This document shows, piece by piece, positions 15,243 through 23,785 of a DNA stretch of 27,772 bases. The stretch's first letter is position 1. Every line of letters starts with the position of its first letter. Both the position numbers and the translations under genes were made by a program. Origin of the DNA: an uncultured Erysipelotrichaceae bacterium. GTDB lineage: Bacteria > Bacillota_I > Bacilli_A > Erysipelotrichales > Coprobacillaceae. The notes below the pieces were generated by a model. That model saw nothing but the letters and a program-made list of their open reading frames with translations, was not told the DNA's origin and made no database searches. The DNA is taken from positions 1-27,772 of the forward strand of contig UPXV01000033.1 in the NCBI GenBank assembly GCA_900538465.1, given 5' to 3'.

Positions 15243-16601
15243 CTACTTTTCTTTTAAAGGAAATAGGCTAGGACCTTCTATTAATCGTCCATAAGCATCA
15301 TAGACCGATTGATGACAAGGACATGTCCATGTCTGATCTTTTTTACAAAATTCTACAATACATTTTAAATGTGGACAATAAGGAGAAAGATAATGTAATT
15401 GACCTTTTTTGTCTTTATAAACTGCCATAAGGTGTCCATCTATTCTTGTGACAATACCATCTTGTTTTTCCAATTTATCAAGATTATCATTGGGAAATCT
15501 ATTCTTTATCATTCCTTTAAGTGTATTTTTGATTACTTTATCTTTATATTGTTTTGCAAATGACATTGAAAAATAATGGCAACTATATAAATCTTCATAT
15601 GGATTATCTTTTTCTAAAATTAGGTCACGAATTAAAACTGCTGAAACTTGTGATAATGTCATTCCCCACTTTTGAAAACCACATATAATAAATTCATTTG
15701 TATAGCGATTTAATCTGCCAATATAAGGGATACCTCTTAATGGTATTGTATCTTGAGCAAACCAATCTTGAGATTGACTATGTATTTGTAAACTGTCTTT
15801 TTTATTTAATGGTCGATAACTGTTGGTTTGATCAATACAAAGATAACTATTTTTTCCTTGATAATCTTCTACATAATCTACATATTCTTTTTGTTGAAAA
15901 AGTTTGAAAAAATACAAACCTTTTCTAATAAATGGATATCGTGTTGCATGAACCAAGTATTTACATTGAATATGGTAGCCATTGACATCCAAAATAAATG
16001 ATGCATCTTTTCTTTCAATATGAGTCACTTCACTATGTTCATAAAAAGAAATATTATGTTTTTGACATATACGAATTAAAGAATATAAATATTTTAAAGG
16101 ATGAAAAATTCCTTGGTTTTCTAATCCTAATGAAGATAAGTGTGTATCATCTTTTAAAGTTTTCACTCGAATGGATTGAAAGATATCTCTTTGGATTTCT
16201 ATTTGTTTGGCATAACTTGGATCATCTGTATAGATATAGGATTGATTTTCTTGCCAATCACAATCAATTTTTTCTTTTTGAATAATGCCTTTGATTTCTT
16301 CTAAAGCCTGATGATTAGATTTGTAGTATAAATAAGCTTGATGAATATCATAATGTTTTGTTATATCATGATAGAGTAAACCATGTAATGTTGTGACTTT
16401 TGCAGTCGTATGTCCACTCGTATGACTTCCCATTTCATCTTTATCCAAAACGATAACTTGATAAGGACTATCTTTTAATTGATAAGCCAGTGCAACACCA
16501 GATAATCCTCCTCCAATAATGACAATATCTGTTGTTATGTTCGATGTTACTCTTTTTTCTATTCTTTTCTTTGTTGTTTTTTGCCAATAAGATTGATTCA
16601 T
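15243..16601 (-). CDS. FAD-dependent oxidoreductase with C-terminal Rieske domain
   Basis: An N-terminal DadA/glycine-oxidase-type FAD domain shows the dinucleotide motif I-I-G-G-G-L-S-G (about 28-35), a D-K acidic end of strand 2, and S-G-H-T-T-A-K near the flavin. The last 60 residues form a Rieske [2Fe-2S] domain with both cluster motifs, C-P-H and C-P-C-H, and the tail Y-D-A-Y-G-R-L-I-E-G-P. The layout matches Bacillus YhfW-type proteins, probably cytosolic dehydrogenases passing electrons from flavin to the cluster. The substrate is unknown. I chose the ATG at 16601 (452 residues, GGTGAT upstream) over an in-frame GTG at 16628. It appears to be monocistronic, between the nuclease terminator and the zinc-ribbon gene. 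Confidence 0.85.
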   Translation of the reverse strand: MNQSYWQKTTKKRIEKRVTSNITTDIVIIGGGLSGVALAYQLKDSPYQVIVLDKDEMGSHTSGHTTAKVTTLHGLLYHDITKHYDIHQAYLYYKSNHQALEEIKGIIQKEKIDCDWQENQSYIYTDDPSYAKQIEIQRDIFQSIRVKTLKDDTHLSSLGLENQGIFHPLKYLYSLIRICQKHNISFYEHSEVTHIERKDASFILDVNGYHIQCKYLVHATRYPFIRKGLYFFKLFQQKEYVDYVEDYQGKNSYLCIDQTNSYRPLNKKDSLQIHSQSQDWFAQDTIPLRGIPYIGRLNRYTNEFIICGFQKWGMTLSQVSAVLIRDLILEKDNPYEDLYSCHYFSMSFAKQYKDKVIKNTLKGMIKNRFPNDNLDKLEKQDGIVTRIDGHLMAVYKDKKGQLHYLSPYCPHLKCIVEFCKKDQTWTCPCHQSVYDAYGRLIEGPSLFPLKEK

Positions 16602-16653
16602 ATTTATCACCAGCCTTATTATCGACACAAAAGTTAAATTTTAAACATTTATC

Positions 16654-16688
16654 AAAAAAAGGAATCTAGATCTATATCTTCGATTCCT
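16654..16688 (-). terminator. Terminator of the Rpn-type nuclease gene
   Basis: On the minus strand a seven-pair outer stem (AGGAATC/GATTCCT) encloses a smaller inner stem and is followed by seven T. Confidence 0.8.
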
Positions 16689-16711
16689 ATATCAAAATAA
16701 CTATTCAATTT

Positions 16712-17683
16712 TTAAGACAATATATCCAAAACATCTTTTTCATTCTCAATATCAAAAATCTTAATTGTCAATTGATCTAATTTCTCTTCTGGACTCACTT
16801 CCATTTTCATTATTAAGTCTTTTGATACAAATCCCAACTTCTTAGTCAGCTGTTTACATAACATTTTAATCTTTGCTTGTAGTTCTCCTTGTTTAATTCC
16901 TTGAACAATTCCTTGTTGTTCTCTTTCTCTTACAAAACTATCAAACACTTCACACATTCTAATCTCCTCACTTTCCTCTTCTTCTAATTTCATAATCAAC
17001 TCTTTCGTGTTTGTCATGACTGCAACAACAATCGCTTCCTCTTTGCTTAACACAAGATCATTTAAGCTTTCTACATTCTTATCCCATCTGTAGATTTTCT
17101 GAACCGCTTCTATGACTCTTTTCACATGAGGATTCTTTAACCATTTCGTATTGATATCCTTGATATCATAGATGTTCCCTCTCCAGTCATTTATTAGTCC
17201 CTTCAACTCTTCTGGGACTTCCATTCTATCTACCAGTGAATATGGCTGATGCCATGTCTTGTCTCCACTATATAAAACAAGCGTTAAGACTGGTATTGGA
17301 TGAAATGACTTACGCTTATCCCTATCCTGATGCATGAACTGCTGATGATATGTAATCATATCATAAAGCATAACACGAAAAGGCATTGAATAGTCAATGG
17401 TTGACTGATTCTCCAATCCTATGAGAATTGGTATTCCATTGACAGTACACTTCATCAGAACATCCCTTTGCTTTCCGATACCAATCACGACATCCTCAAA
17501 CGCAAAATGTGTTGTTCCATTGGCATCACATAGGACAAGACTGTTTTTGTCAATAAGTGCTCTTCCCTGAAATAAAATGGCATTGATCAGATCCATAAAG
17601 TTTTCCACTCTTCTTAAAAAATCCTTAAGAACAAGATCAGGCTGAGAGAACACTCTGGTTTTCTTTTGTACAAGTAAATTCAT
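16712..17683 (-). CDS. Rpn/YhgA-like PD-(D/E)XK nuclease (putative transposase)
   Basis: The 323-residue protein fits the Rpn family, recombination-promoting DNA endonucleases long annotated as YhgA-like transposases. The nuclease core (about 20-200) includes R-D-V-L-M-K near residue 73 and I-G-L-E-N-Q-S near residue 89, the usual D...E-x-Q pattern, then T-L-V-L-Y-S-G and the T-W-H-Q-P stretch typical of the group. A helical, charged tail follows, including E-R-E-Q-Q-G-I-V-Q-G-I-K-Q-G-E (about 250-264), another family hallmark. By eye its codons are richer in G and C than the neighbours, a sign of horizontal transfer. AAGGAGG precedes the ATG. No inverted repeats or target duplication mark an insertion sequence, so it stands as a lone gene. 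Confidence 0.8.
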   Translation of the reverse strand: MNLLVQKKTRVFSQPDLVLKDFLRRVENFMDLINAILFQGRALIDKNSLVLCDANGTTHFAFEDVVIGIGKQRDVLMKCTVNGIPILIGLENQSTIDYSMPFRVMLYDMITYHQQFMHQDRDKRKSFHPIPVLTLVLYSGDKTWHQPYSLVDRMEVPEELKGLINDWRGNIYDIKDINTKWLKNPHVKRVIEAVQKIYRWDKNVESLNDLVLSKEEAIVVAVMTNTKELIMKLEEEESEEIRMCEVFDSFVREREQQGIVQGIKQGELQAKIKMLCKQLTKKLGFVSKDLIMKMEVSPEEKLDQLTIKIFDIENEKDVLDILS

Positions 17684-17835
17684 ATTTATCTTTCCTCCTT
17701 TTTATAGTTGAAAAGCAAAGATAAAAATTGGAGGAAGAGTTGTTAAATACCCCTCTACTATATATATACAACACAAAAGAGTCATTTTTCTTTTTATTTT
17801 TGAAAAAAGTTTAAAAAACTTTTAATTCCACCTCT

Positions 17836-17863
17836 ATTATAGCACAAAGCAAATAATTATCAA
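17836..17863 (-). promoter_or_regulatory. Promoter of the Rpn-type nuclease gene, with a long leader
   Basis: TTGATA and a perfect TATAAT (17841-17836) are 16 bases apart on the minus strand. The start codon is about 150 bases downstream. The leader holds an A/T-only hairpin (around 17800-17822) followed by T-rich sequence, which might act as an attenuator. Confidence 0.55.
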
Positions 17864-17941
17864 TTGCTGAAAGTAAATTTTAAATTGATGTGATATGATT
17901 ATTAAAATTTATAAAAGTCTATAAAAAAATAAAATATCCTG

Positions 17942-17970
17942 TTGCGTGTTTAAACACAATCTTGTATAAT
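17942..17970 (+). promoter_or_regulatory. Promoter of the aconitase operon
   Basis: TTGCGT (17942-17947) and a perfect TATAAT (17965-17970) are 17 bases apart. A perfect 12-bp palindrome, GTGTTTAAACAC (17946-17957), fills most of the spacer and is a second possible operator. Confidence 0.75.
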
Positions 17971-17980
17971 TGTATACAAT
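17969..17980 (+). promoter_or_regulatory. FadR-type GntR operator on the aconitase promoter
   Basis: ATTGTATACAAT is a perfect palindrome matching the known T-x-GT-xx-AC-x-A pattern of FadR-subfamily GntR sites. It overlaps the end of the -10 box and the expected start of transcription, so binding should repress. The third gene of this operon encodes a FadR-type regulator, the likely binder. Confidence 0.7.
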
Positions 17981-17999
17981 AAAGGAAGGGTGATAGAAA

Positions 18000-19919
18000 A
18001 TGAATTTAGCATATAAGATTTTAAATTCGCATTTAAAAGAGGGGAAACTTGTACCAGGAGAACAAATTTGTATTCAAATTGATCAAACTTTGACTCAAGA
18101 TTCAACTGGAACAATGGCTTATTTACAATTAGAAGCTATGGAAGTTGGACATGTAGCAGTCGATAAAGCTGTAGCGTATATTGATCACAATATGTTACAA
18201 ACAGGTTTTGAAAACATGGATGATCATGAATTTATTAGAAGTGTCGCTAAAAAACATGGGATAACTTTTTCAAAACCAGGGAATGGGGTTTGTCATCAAT
18301 TACAATTAGAGAATTTTTCTAAACCAGGACAAACTTTAGTTGGTAGTGATTCTCATACACCAACTTGTGGTGCTATGGGGATGATTGCTATTGGAGCTGG
18401 GGGATTAGATGTTGCAGTAGCAATGGCAACTGGGAAATATTATTTACAATGTCCATCAGTGATTCAAGTGAACTTAACAGGAAAGAAAGCACCATGGGTA
18501 AGTGCTAAAGATATTATTTTAAAAGTTTTACAAGAATTAAGTGTAAAAGGTGGAGTGAATAAAATTGTTGAATATACAGGAGAAGGAATAGCAACTTTAT
18601 CTTTGACTGATCGTGCAACAATTTGTAATATGGGAGCTGAATTAGGGGCAACAACTTCTGTTTTCCCAACTGATGAAAGAACTTTGGATTATTTAAAACA
18701 ACAAGGTCGTGAAGCTGATTTTAAAGAAATGAAAGCTGATGAAGATGCAACTTATGATCAAAGATTAGATATTGATTTATCTACCCTTGTCCCAATGGTT
18801 GCGAAACCACATAGTCCTGATGCAGTTGTTGATGTGAAAGAGTTAGAAGGTATGCACATCAATCAAGTTGTGATTGGTTCATGTACAAACTCATCTTTTG
18901 CTGATATGATGCGTGCAGCTAAAATTTTAAAAGGAAGAAAAGTTGCAGAACATGTTTCTTTGGTTATTGCGCCAGGATCATCAAGTATTTTAGCAATGTT
19001 ATCAGAAAATGGGGCATTGGCAGATATGATTCATGCCGGTGCAAGAATCCTTGAATGTGGATGTGGACCATGTATTGGAATGGGGCAAGCGCCTTTATCA
19101 AAAGGGATTTCTTTAAGAACTATTAATCGTAATTTTAAAGGACGTTCAGGAACAAATGATGCAGGAGTTTACTTGGTATCACCTGAAATTGCTGCTTTAT
19201 CTGCAATTAAAGGATATTTATCATGTGAATTTGAAGATGATATGTATTTAGATGAAGTGCCAAGTACACCATTTATTAAGAATACAAATTTCTTTATTAA
19301 TGAATATGATCCACAAACTGAAGTTTATATGGGACCTAATATTAAACCAGTGCCTAGAGGGGATAAATTAGTTAATGAAATCAAAGGAAAAGTTGTTTTA
19401 AAAGTTGGAGATAATATCTCAACTGATCATATTGTTCCTTCTGATTCTAAATTATTACCATATCGTTCAAATGTGCCACATTTAGCAAAATTCTCTTTCT
19501 GTAAAGTTGATGATCAATTCTATAATCGTGCAATTGAAAATGGTGGTGGATTTATTGTTGGAGGAGATAATTATGGACAAGGTTCTTCTCGTGAACATGC
19601 GGCTTTAGTTCCTAATTATTTAAAGATTAAGGCAATCTTTGCTTTATCTTTTGCGAGAATCCATAGATCAAACTTAATTAATAATGGGATTTTACCATTG
19701 GTTATTGATCAACAAGGCTACGATTTCTTTAATGATCAAGATGAATATATTTTATTAAATATTAAAGAAGCTGTAGAACAAGGAAAAGATGTTGTTGTGA
19801 AAAATCAAACAACAAATGAAACAATTACAGCCAAATTAACATTAGCACCAAGAGAAAAAGTTATGATTCTACAAGGTGGTTTGTTAAATGCTATTAAAGA
19901 GTTAGGGGGAGATTTTTAA
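18000..19919 (+). CDS. acnA: Aconitate hydratase (short form)
   Basis: It interconverts citrate and isocitrate in the cytosol with a [4Fe-4S] cluster. The three cluster cysteines are present: G-S-C-T-N-S near residue 293 and C-G-C-G-P-C near 352-357. The early motif G-S-D-S-H-T-P-T-C-G (about 114-123) and the swivel-domain motif G-G-D-N-Y-G-Q-G-S-S-R-E-H-A (about 521-534) are intact. At 639 residues it matches the shorter aconitase class found in clostridia and delta-proteobacteria rather than the 900-residue AcnA. GGAAGGGTG precedes the ATG. Its stop codon shares a base with the start of the isocitrate dehydrogenase gene, which fixes the substrate assignment as citrate/isocitrate rather than isopropylmalate. 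Confidence 0.9.
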   Translation: MNLAYKILNSHLKEGKLVPGEQICIQIDQTLTQDSTGTMAYLQLEAMEVGHVAVDKAVAYIDHNMLQTGFENMDDHEFIRSVAKKHGITFSKPGNGVCHQLQLENFSKPGQTLVGSDSHTPTCGAMGMIAIGAGGLDVAVAMATGKYYLQCPSVIQVNLTGKKAPWVSAKDIILKVLQELSVKGGVNKIVEYTGEGIATLSLTDRATICNMGAELGATTSVFPTDERTLDYLKQQGREADFKEMKADEDATYDQRLDIDLSTLVPMVAKPHSPDAVVDVKELEGMHINQVVIGSCTNSSFADMMRAAKILKGRKVAEHVSLVIAPGSSSILAMLSENGALADMIHAGARILECGCGPCIGMGQAPLSKGISLRTINRNFKGRSGTNDAGVYLVSPEIAALSAIKGYLSCEFEDDMYLDEVPSTPFIKNTNFFINEYDPQTEVYMGPNIKPVPRGDKLVNEIKGKVVLKVGDNISTDHIVPSDSKLLPYRSNVPHLAKFSFCKVDDQFYNRAIENGGGFIVGGDNYGQGSSREHAALVPNYLKIKAIFALSFARIHRSNLINNGILPLVIDQQGYDFFNDQDEYILLNIKEAVEQGKDVVVKNQTTNETITAKLTLAPREKVMILQGGLLNAIKELGGDF

Positions 19920-20917
19920 TGAAAGCTGTATTAATACCAGGGGATGGAATTGGTCCGGAAATCGCTAAGAGTGTCGAAAATATTACCCAGGCAATGAACC
20001 TTGATATTGAATGGGTCACATATCGTGCCGGGGCTGAATATGCTGCTAAAACAAAAGAAGTTTTTGAACCAGGATTGGTAGATGCTATCAAAGAATACAA
20101 ATGGGCATTAAAAGGTCCAACAGCAACACCAATTGGAACAGGATTTAGAAGTGTCAATGTCGCATTAAGACAACAATTTGAAACTTATGCTAATGTGAGA
20201 CCGATTCGTTCATTTAAGGGAATCAATTCTAAATATGAAAATATTGATTTGGTTATGATTAGAGAAAATACTGAAGATTTGTATAAAGGTATTGAATATA
20301 TGATTAATGATAATATGGCAAATGGTGTGAAATTAATTACACGTGAAGCAAGCGAAAAGATTTGCCGTTATGCCTTTGAATATGCTAAAATAAACAACAG
20401 ACACAAAGTAACAGCAATTCATAAAGCCAATATCATGAAATATACAGATGGTCTCTTTTTAGAAGCATTTAGAGCAGTTGCTAAAAACTATCCAGATATT
20501 GAAGCACAAGAAGTTATCGTTGATAATATGTGTATGCAACTTGTTTTAAGACCTGAAACATTTGATGTTTTGGTTGCACCTAATTTATATGGAGATATTG
20601 TTTCTGATTTATGCGCTGGATTAATTGGTGGATTAGGATTTGCACCAAGTGGGAATATTGGAGATGAGTATCGTATTTATGAAGCTGTTCATGGTAGTGC
20701 ACCAGATATTGCTGGGAAAAACATTGCTAACCCAAGTGCCTTGTTATTAGCGTTTGCACTTATGTTAGAAGATTTAGGCAAGTTAAATGAAGCAAAGCAA
20801 TTAAGACAAGCTCTTGCAAGTGTCGTAGAGGAAGGAAAAATTGTGACACCTGATATTGGTGGTCATGCTTCTACAACTGAGTTTACTCAAGCCATTATTG
20901 AGAAACTAGAATTATAG
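19919..20917 (+). CDS. icd: NAD-type isocitrate dehydrogenase
   Basis: The 332-residue protein is a beta-decarboxylating dehydrogenase of the isocitrate/isopropylmalate family. Substrate residues S78, N80 and R84 lie in F-R-S-V-N-V-A-L-R-Q, with R94 in A-N-V-R-P and R115 in M-I-R-E-N-T-E-D-L-Y. The coenzyme loop reads H-G-S-A-P-D-I-A-G-K. The S-x-N-x-x-L-R pattern and the aconitase partner favour isocitrate, giving 2-oxoglutarate and CO2. The short length and loop suggest NAD rather than NADP. Its ATG overlaps the aconitase stop (TAATG), so the two are translationally coupled. Together they form the oxidative branch towards 2-oxoglutarate and glutamate. Confidence 0.88.
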   Translation: MKAVLIPGDGIGPEIAKSVENITQAMNLDIEWVTYRAGAEYAAKTKEVFEPGLVDAIKEYKWALKGPTATPIGTGFRSVNVALRQQFETYANVRPIRSFKGINSKYENIDLVMIRENTEDLYKGIEYMINDNMANGVKLITREASEKICRYAFEYAKINNRHKVTAIHKANIMKYTDGLFLEAFRAVAKNYPDIEAQEVIVDNMCMQLVLRPETFDVLVAPNLYGDIVSDLCAGLIGGLGFAPSGNIGDEYRIYEAVHGSAPDIAGKNIANPSALLLAFALMLEDLGKLNEAKQLRQALASVVEEGKIVTPDIGGHASTTEFTQAIIEKLEL

Positions 20918-20930
20918 GAGGAAAAATCAT

Positions 20931-21629
20931 ATGCCATCACATAGTTTATTTGAACAAGTCTCACATGGCTCATTAGGAAATAAGATATTTGATATTTTAA
21001 GAGATCGTATCTTAAATGAAGAATATGAAAATGGTCAAAAGCTAAACGAACTTTCTTTAGCAAACGAATTAAAAATAAGTCGAACACCAATTAGAGAAGC
21101 TTTAAAACAATTAGAATTAGAAGGTCTTGTTGAAAGTATTCCGAATAAAGGTGTTTATGTCAAAGGATTTTCTCCTAGAGATATTGATGATATGTTTGAA
21201 ATTCGTTTGGCTTTAGAAGGACTTGCTATTCAATTGGCCATTGATCGTATGGATGAAGTTCATTTGGCAAAAATCAAAGATGTTTTTGAATTAATGGAAT
21301 TTTATACAAGTAAAAATGAACAAGAAAAGATCAATGATTTAAATATTCTTTATCATGAAACAATTTATCAAGCTACACAATCTCAATACTTTGAACAATT
21401 ATTAAAAGATGTTCATTATTATGTTTCAGTAACAAGTCGTCATTCTATTACACAACCTGAAAGATTGGAAACAGCTTTAAAAGAGCATAAAGCTATTTTT
21501 GATGCTATTGTGGCTGGTGATAAAGAACAAGCCAAAGAAACCATTCAAAAGCATATTAGAAAAACACAAGTATTGGTGAGAAACTATTATGCTCATAAAA
21601 ATAAGAAACAAAAAATTCCACAAGAATAA
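20931..21629 (+). CDS. GntR-family regulator, FadR/FCD subgroup
   Basis: The 232-residue protein has a GntR winged helix-turn-helix at about 15-80, including L-A-N-E-L-K-I-S-R-T-P-I-R-E-A-L and G-L-V-E-S-I-P-N-K-G-V-Y-V. An all-helical FCD ligand domain follows at about 90-220, with H residues in L-Y-H-E-T-I, R-H-S-I and E-H-K-A-I-F that commonly bind a metal and a carboxylate ligand. Ligands of such domains are often organic acids; citrate or a related acid would fit this operon, which is inference. TAGGAGG precedes the ATG 13 bases after the dehydrogenase gene. It likely binds the palindromes on the operon promoter, giving autoregulation. Confidence 0.88.
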   Translation: MPSHSLFEQVSHGSLGNKIFDILRDRILNEEYENGQKLNELSLANELKISRTPIREALKQLELEGLVESIPNKGVYVKGFSPRDIDDMFEIRLALEGLAIQLAIDRMDEVHLAKIKDVFELMEFYTSKNEQEKINDLNILYHETIYQATQSQYFEQLLKDVHYYVSVTSRHSITQPERLETALKEHKAIFDAIVAGDKEQAKETIQKHIRKTQVLVRNYYAHKNKKQKIPQE

Positions 21630-21638
21630 TTCTTGTGG
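21618..21638. terminator. Bidirectional terminator between gntR and the MATE gene
   Basis: A perfect nine-pair stem (CCACAAGAA/TTCTTGTGG) with a three-base loop includes the gntR stop codon. T-rich sequence follows on both sides. Confidence 0.85.
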
Positions 21639-21646
21639 ATTTTCTT

Positions 21647-22975
21647 TTAGAAATATGATTTTATTTTTATTTTATAACTGATATAAAGCAAAATAGCAGC
21701 TCCACTCCAAGCACAAACTTCAGCATAATAAATACCATCTTGACCAATCCATAATGGAAGATATAATGCTATTGCTATACGCATAATAAGTTCTACAATT
21801 CCTGATAACATTGGAATAAAAGTGTTTTCCATTCCTTGTAAGGCACTTCGATAAGTATGCAAGACATAAAGAATAGGTAAACAAATAGCCATTATAGATA
21901 AATATCGAAAAGCAATAGAAAGAACAATTTGCGTTTGCTTAGCATCACCAGAAATAAAGAGTAATAATATATTCTTTCCAAAAACAAACATCACAATTGA
22001 AATGATTATAGATGTGATAAGAGATAATATGTTAGCATGGAAAACCCCATGTTTCATACGTTCATATTGTTTGGCTCCTAAGTTTTGACTATTGAAAGTT
22101 GTAATTGCATAACCAAATGATATAGCAGCAACTTCTAATAATCCATAAAGTTTATTGGTTGCCGTAAAGCCAGCAACAAATAAGAAACCAAAACCATTGA
22201 CAACGGATTGAACAACAATACCTCCAGCTGAAATAATTGCATTTTGAAAAGCTTAAGGAGTTCCAATTTGAATAAGACCTTTCATTGTCGGATAATCAAA
22301 GATAAAGCTTTCTTTATGCAATGTAAAGGGAAGTTCTTTCCTCAAAACATCATAACAATATAAAGCAGCAGCCATTTGAGCAATCAAAGTTGCAATGGCA
22401 GCACCAGCAATCCCAAAATGAAAAACACAAACAAATAATAAATCTAAAACAATATTGATAATAGCGGCACTCACCATAGCAATCAATGGTGTACGACTAT
22501 TTCCTAATGCTCTTAAAATACATGAAAAACAGTTATAGAACATAACAATCAATATCCCAGCTGACATAACTCTTAAATAAGTTATAGACCCTTTTATAAT
22601 ATTGTCAGGTGTATTAAGTAAATGAAGTAATGGATTAATAATGATTTGAACACCAACTGTTAATATAATTCCTAAAACAAAACAAGCCATTAAAATCATT
22701 GCCATAATTTTTTCCATACGTTTAAAATCTTGAGCACCATAAGCATAAGAAATACGAATAGAAAAGCCTTGTGTAAAGCCCATGACAATGCCTAACATAG
22801 CCCAGTTAATCCAGTCCGCAGCTCCTAAACTTGCTAAAGCATCAACCCCTAAAAACTGTCCAACAATCATTGTATCAACAAGAGTATAAAGTTGTTGTAA
22901 AATATTTCCTAACATTAATGGCATGGCAAATAAGAAAATCAATTTAATTGGTTTTCCAACAGTCATATTCTTCAT
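21647..22975 (-). pseudogene. MATE-family multidrug efflux transporter, interrupted by one stop codon
   Basis: Read through one stop, the frame gives 442 residues, the normal MATE length, with about 12 helices and the usual start (M-T-V-G-K-P-I-K-L-I then L-P-L-M-L-G-N-I-L-Q-Q-L-Y-T-L-V-D). After residue 240 (I-G-T-P) a TAA at 22255-22253 interrupts the frame, which then continues cleanly as A-F-Q-N-A-I-I-S-A-G-G. MATE relatives often have Leu or Met at this position, and TTA to TAA is one substitution. Upstream and downstream parts are in the same frame with no other lesion, so the change looks recent. The N-terminal half alone should be inactive. A good ribosome binding site (GGGAGGAT) remains at the start. 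Confidence 0.85.
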
Positions 22976-23154
22976 GTTTCAATCCTCCCACTTTTTTGTA
23001 AAGATAATCTATCATAATAAAGAAATGAAGTCTATAAAAAAATAAAAACAGTTAAATTCTTTATGATTGTGTTAGTGAAGTTTTAGCTTGCACAACATAT
23101 GGTGATAGTCCAATTGTTAGCTGAGAACAAATTATTGATTTCTATAAATTAATT
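22976..23154. other. Intergenic stretch upstream of the MATE gene
   Basis: About 180 bases hold the MATE ribosome binding site and presumably its promoter, which I cannot place with confidence. No gene or RNA is recognised. Confidence 0.4.
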
Positions 23155-23204
23155 TCAAATAAATACTCAACATACATTAGTTTGCATGTTGAGCATTTAT
23201 TTGA
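23155..23204 (-). terminator. Long imperfect hairpin after the small anchored-protein gene
   Basis: Arms of about 20 bases (10 and 8 perfect pairs split by a mismatch) enclose a short loop, starting four bases after the stop codon at 23209. T-rich sequence follows only loosely, so it may be a terminator or a stabilising 3' structure. Confidence 0.55.
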
Positions 23205-23208
23205 GATA

Positions 23209-23670
23209 TTAAATTTTACTTTCTAATATATAAAGTTCTAAATTATCTGGGAAAAATACCAAGAATAATGTATCGTTGTCTCTATCACTTTTACTCCAGT
23301 TATATTTCTTACTAAAGTCTGGAAGTCTTTGAAAATCCTTTTCTGAATTTATTGCAGTAATAAATTCTTTTTCAAAAGATTTACTTTCAGTTTGATTTAA
23401 ACTTATTTGTTTTATCTGATTGTTATCACTTAAGTGTAATACAAAATATTTTAAACCGTCTCCTCTAAAACTAAAATCGGATATTTTATGGTAAGTAACA
23501 TCGTATTTATTATCTATATCTATTCTCCAATAATTTTTTATACTATTAATTTGTTCACTTATATATTGTTTGTCATCAGGTGCCTTTTCAAATACTCCAT
23601 TATGATAAAAAAAGAATAGAACGACAATACTTATAACAGCAATTAATAATATTATTATTTTCTTTATCAT
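23209..23670 (-). CDS. Small membrane-anchored protein of unknown function
   Basis: With the start at 23670 (153 residues) the protein begins M-I-K-K-I-I-I-L-L-I, one hydrophobic helix (about 4-22), followed by a hydrophilic domain expected outside the cell. No lipobox, enzyme motif or known family is visible. I prefer this start because AGAAGGATAATT lies directly upstream and the N terminus then looks like a normal anchor. The longer frame from 23781 would begin only four bases after a strong -10 box, too close to be transcribed with a ribosome binding site. It is monocistronic, with its own promoter and a large 3' hairpin. Confidence 0.6.
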   Translation of the reverse strand: MIKKIIILLIAVISIVVLFFFYHNGVFEKAPDDKQYISEQINSIKNYWRIDIDNKYDVTYHKISDFSFRGDGLKYFVLHLSDNNQIKQISLNQTESKSFEKEFITAINSEKDFQRLPDFSKKYNWSKSDRDNDTLFLVFFPDNLELYILESKI

Positions 23671-23785
23671 AATTATCCTTCTTTCTCTTTGTAAAATATT
23701 ATTTAAAAATTTATTATGAAAAACGAATATTAGTGAGTTTTTTTCTTCTTTTTTTATGTTAGGCATGTTATTTCTTTTCATATCT

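Larger units (their letters stand above)
17684..17999. other. 316-base divergent intergenic region
   Basis: This region lies between the nuclease gene (leftward) and the aconitase operon (rightward). It holds both promoters, the aconitase operators, and an A/T-rich middle with no gene. I see no riboswitch or RNA gene in it. Confidence 0.6.

Noticed and set aside
16654..17841. Insertion sequence around the Rpn-type gene
   Set aside because: No terminal inverted repeats or target-site duplication were found at the edges, and the gene has its own promoter and terminator.
20887..21090. Minus-strand frame over the icd-gntR junction
   Set aside because: It overlaps the start of gntR, has no ribosome binding site and no recognisable protein features.
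17915..23047. A 20-base identical stretch (aagtctataaaaaaataaaa) at 17915-17934 and 23028-23047
   Set aside because: It is nearly all A and T and lies in A/T-rich promoter regions of unrelated genes; chance or shared composition explains it.
23048..23154. Gene remnant downstream of the small anchored-protein gene
   Set aside because: No frame of useful length or recognisable protein similarity; treated as plain intergenic sequence.
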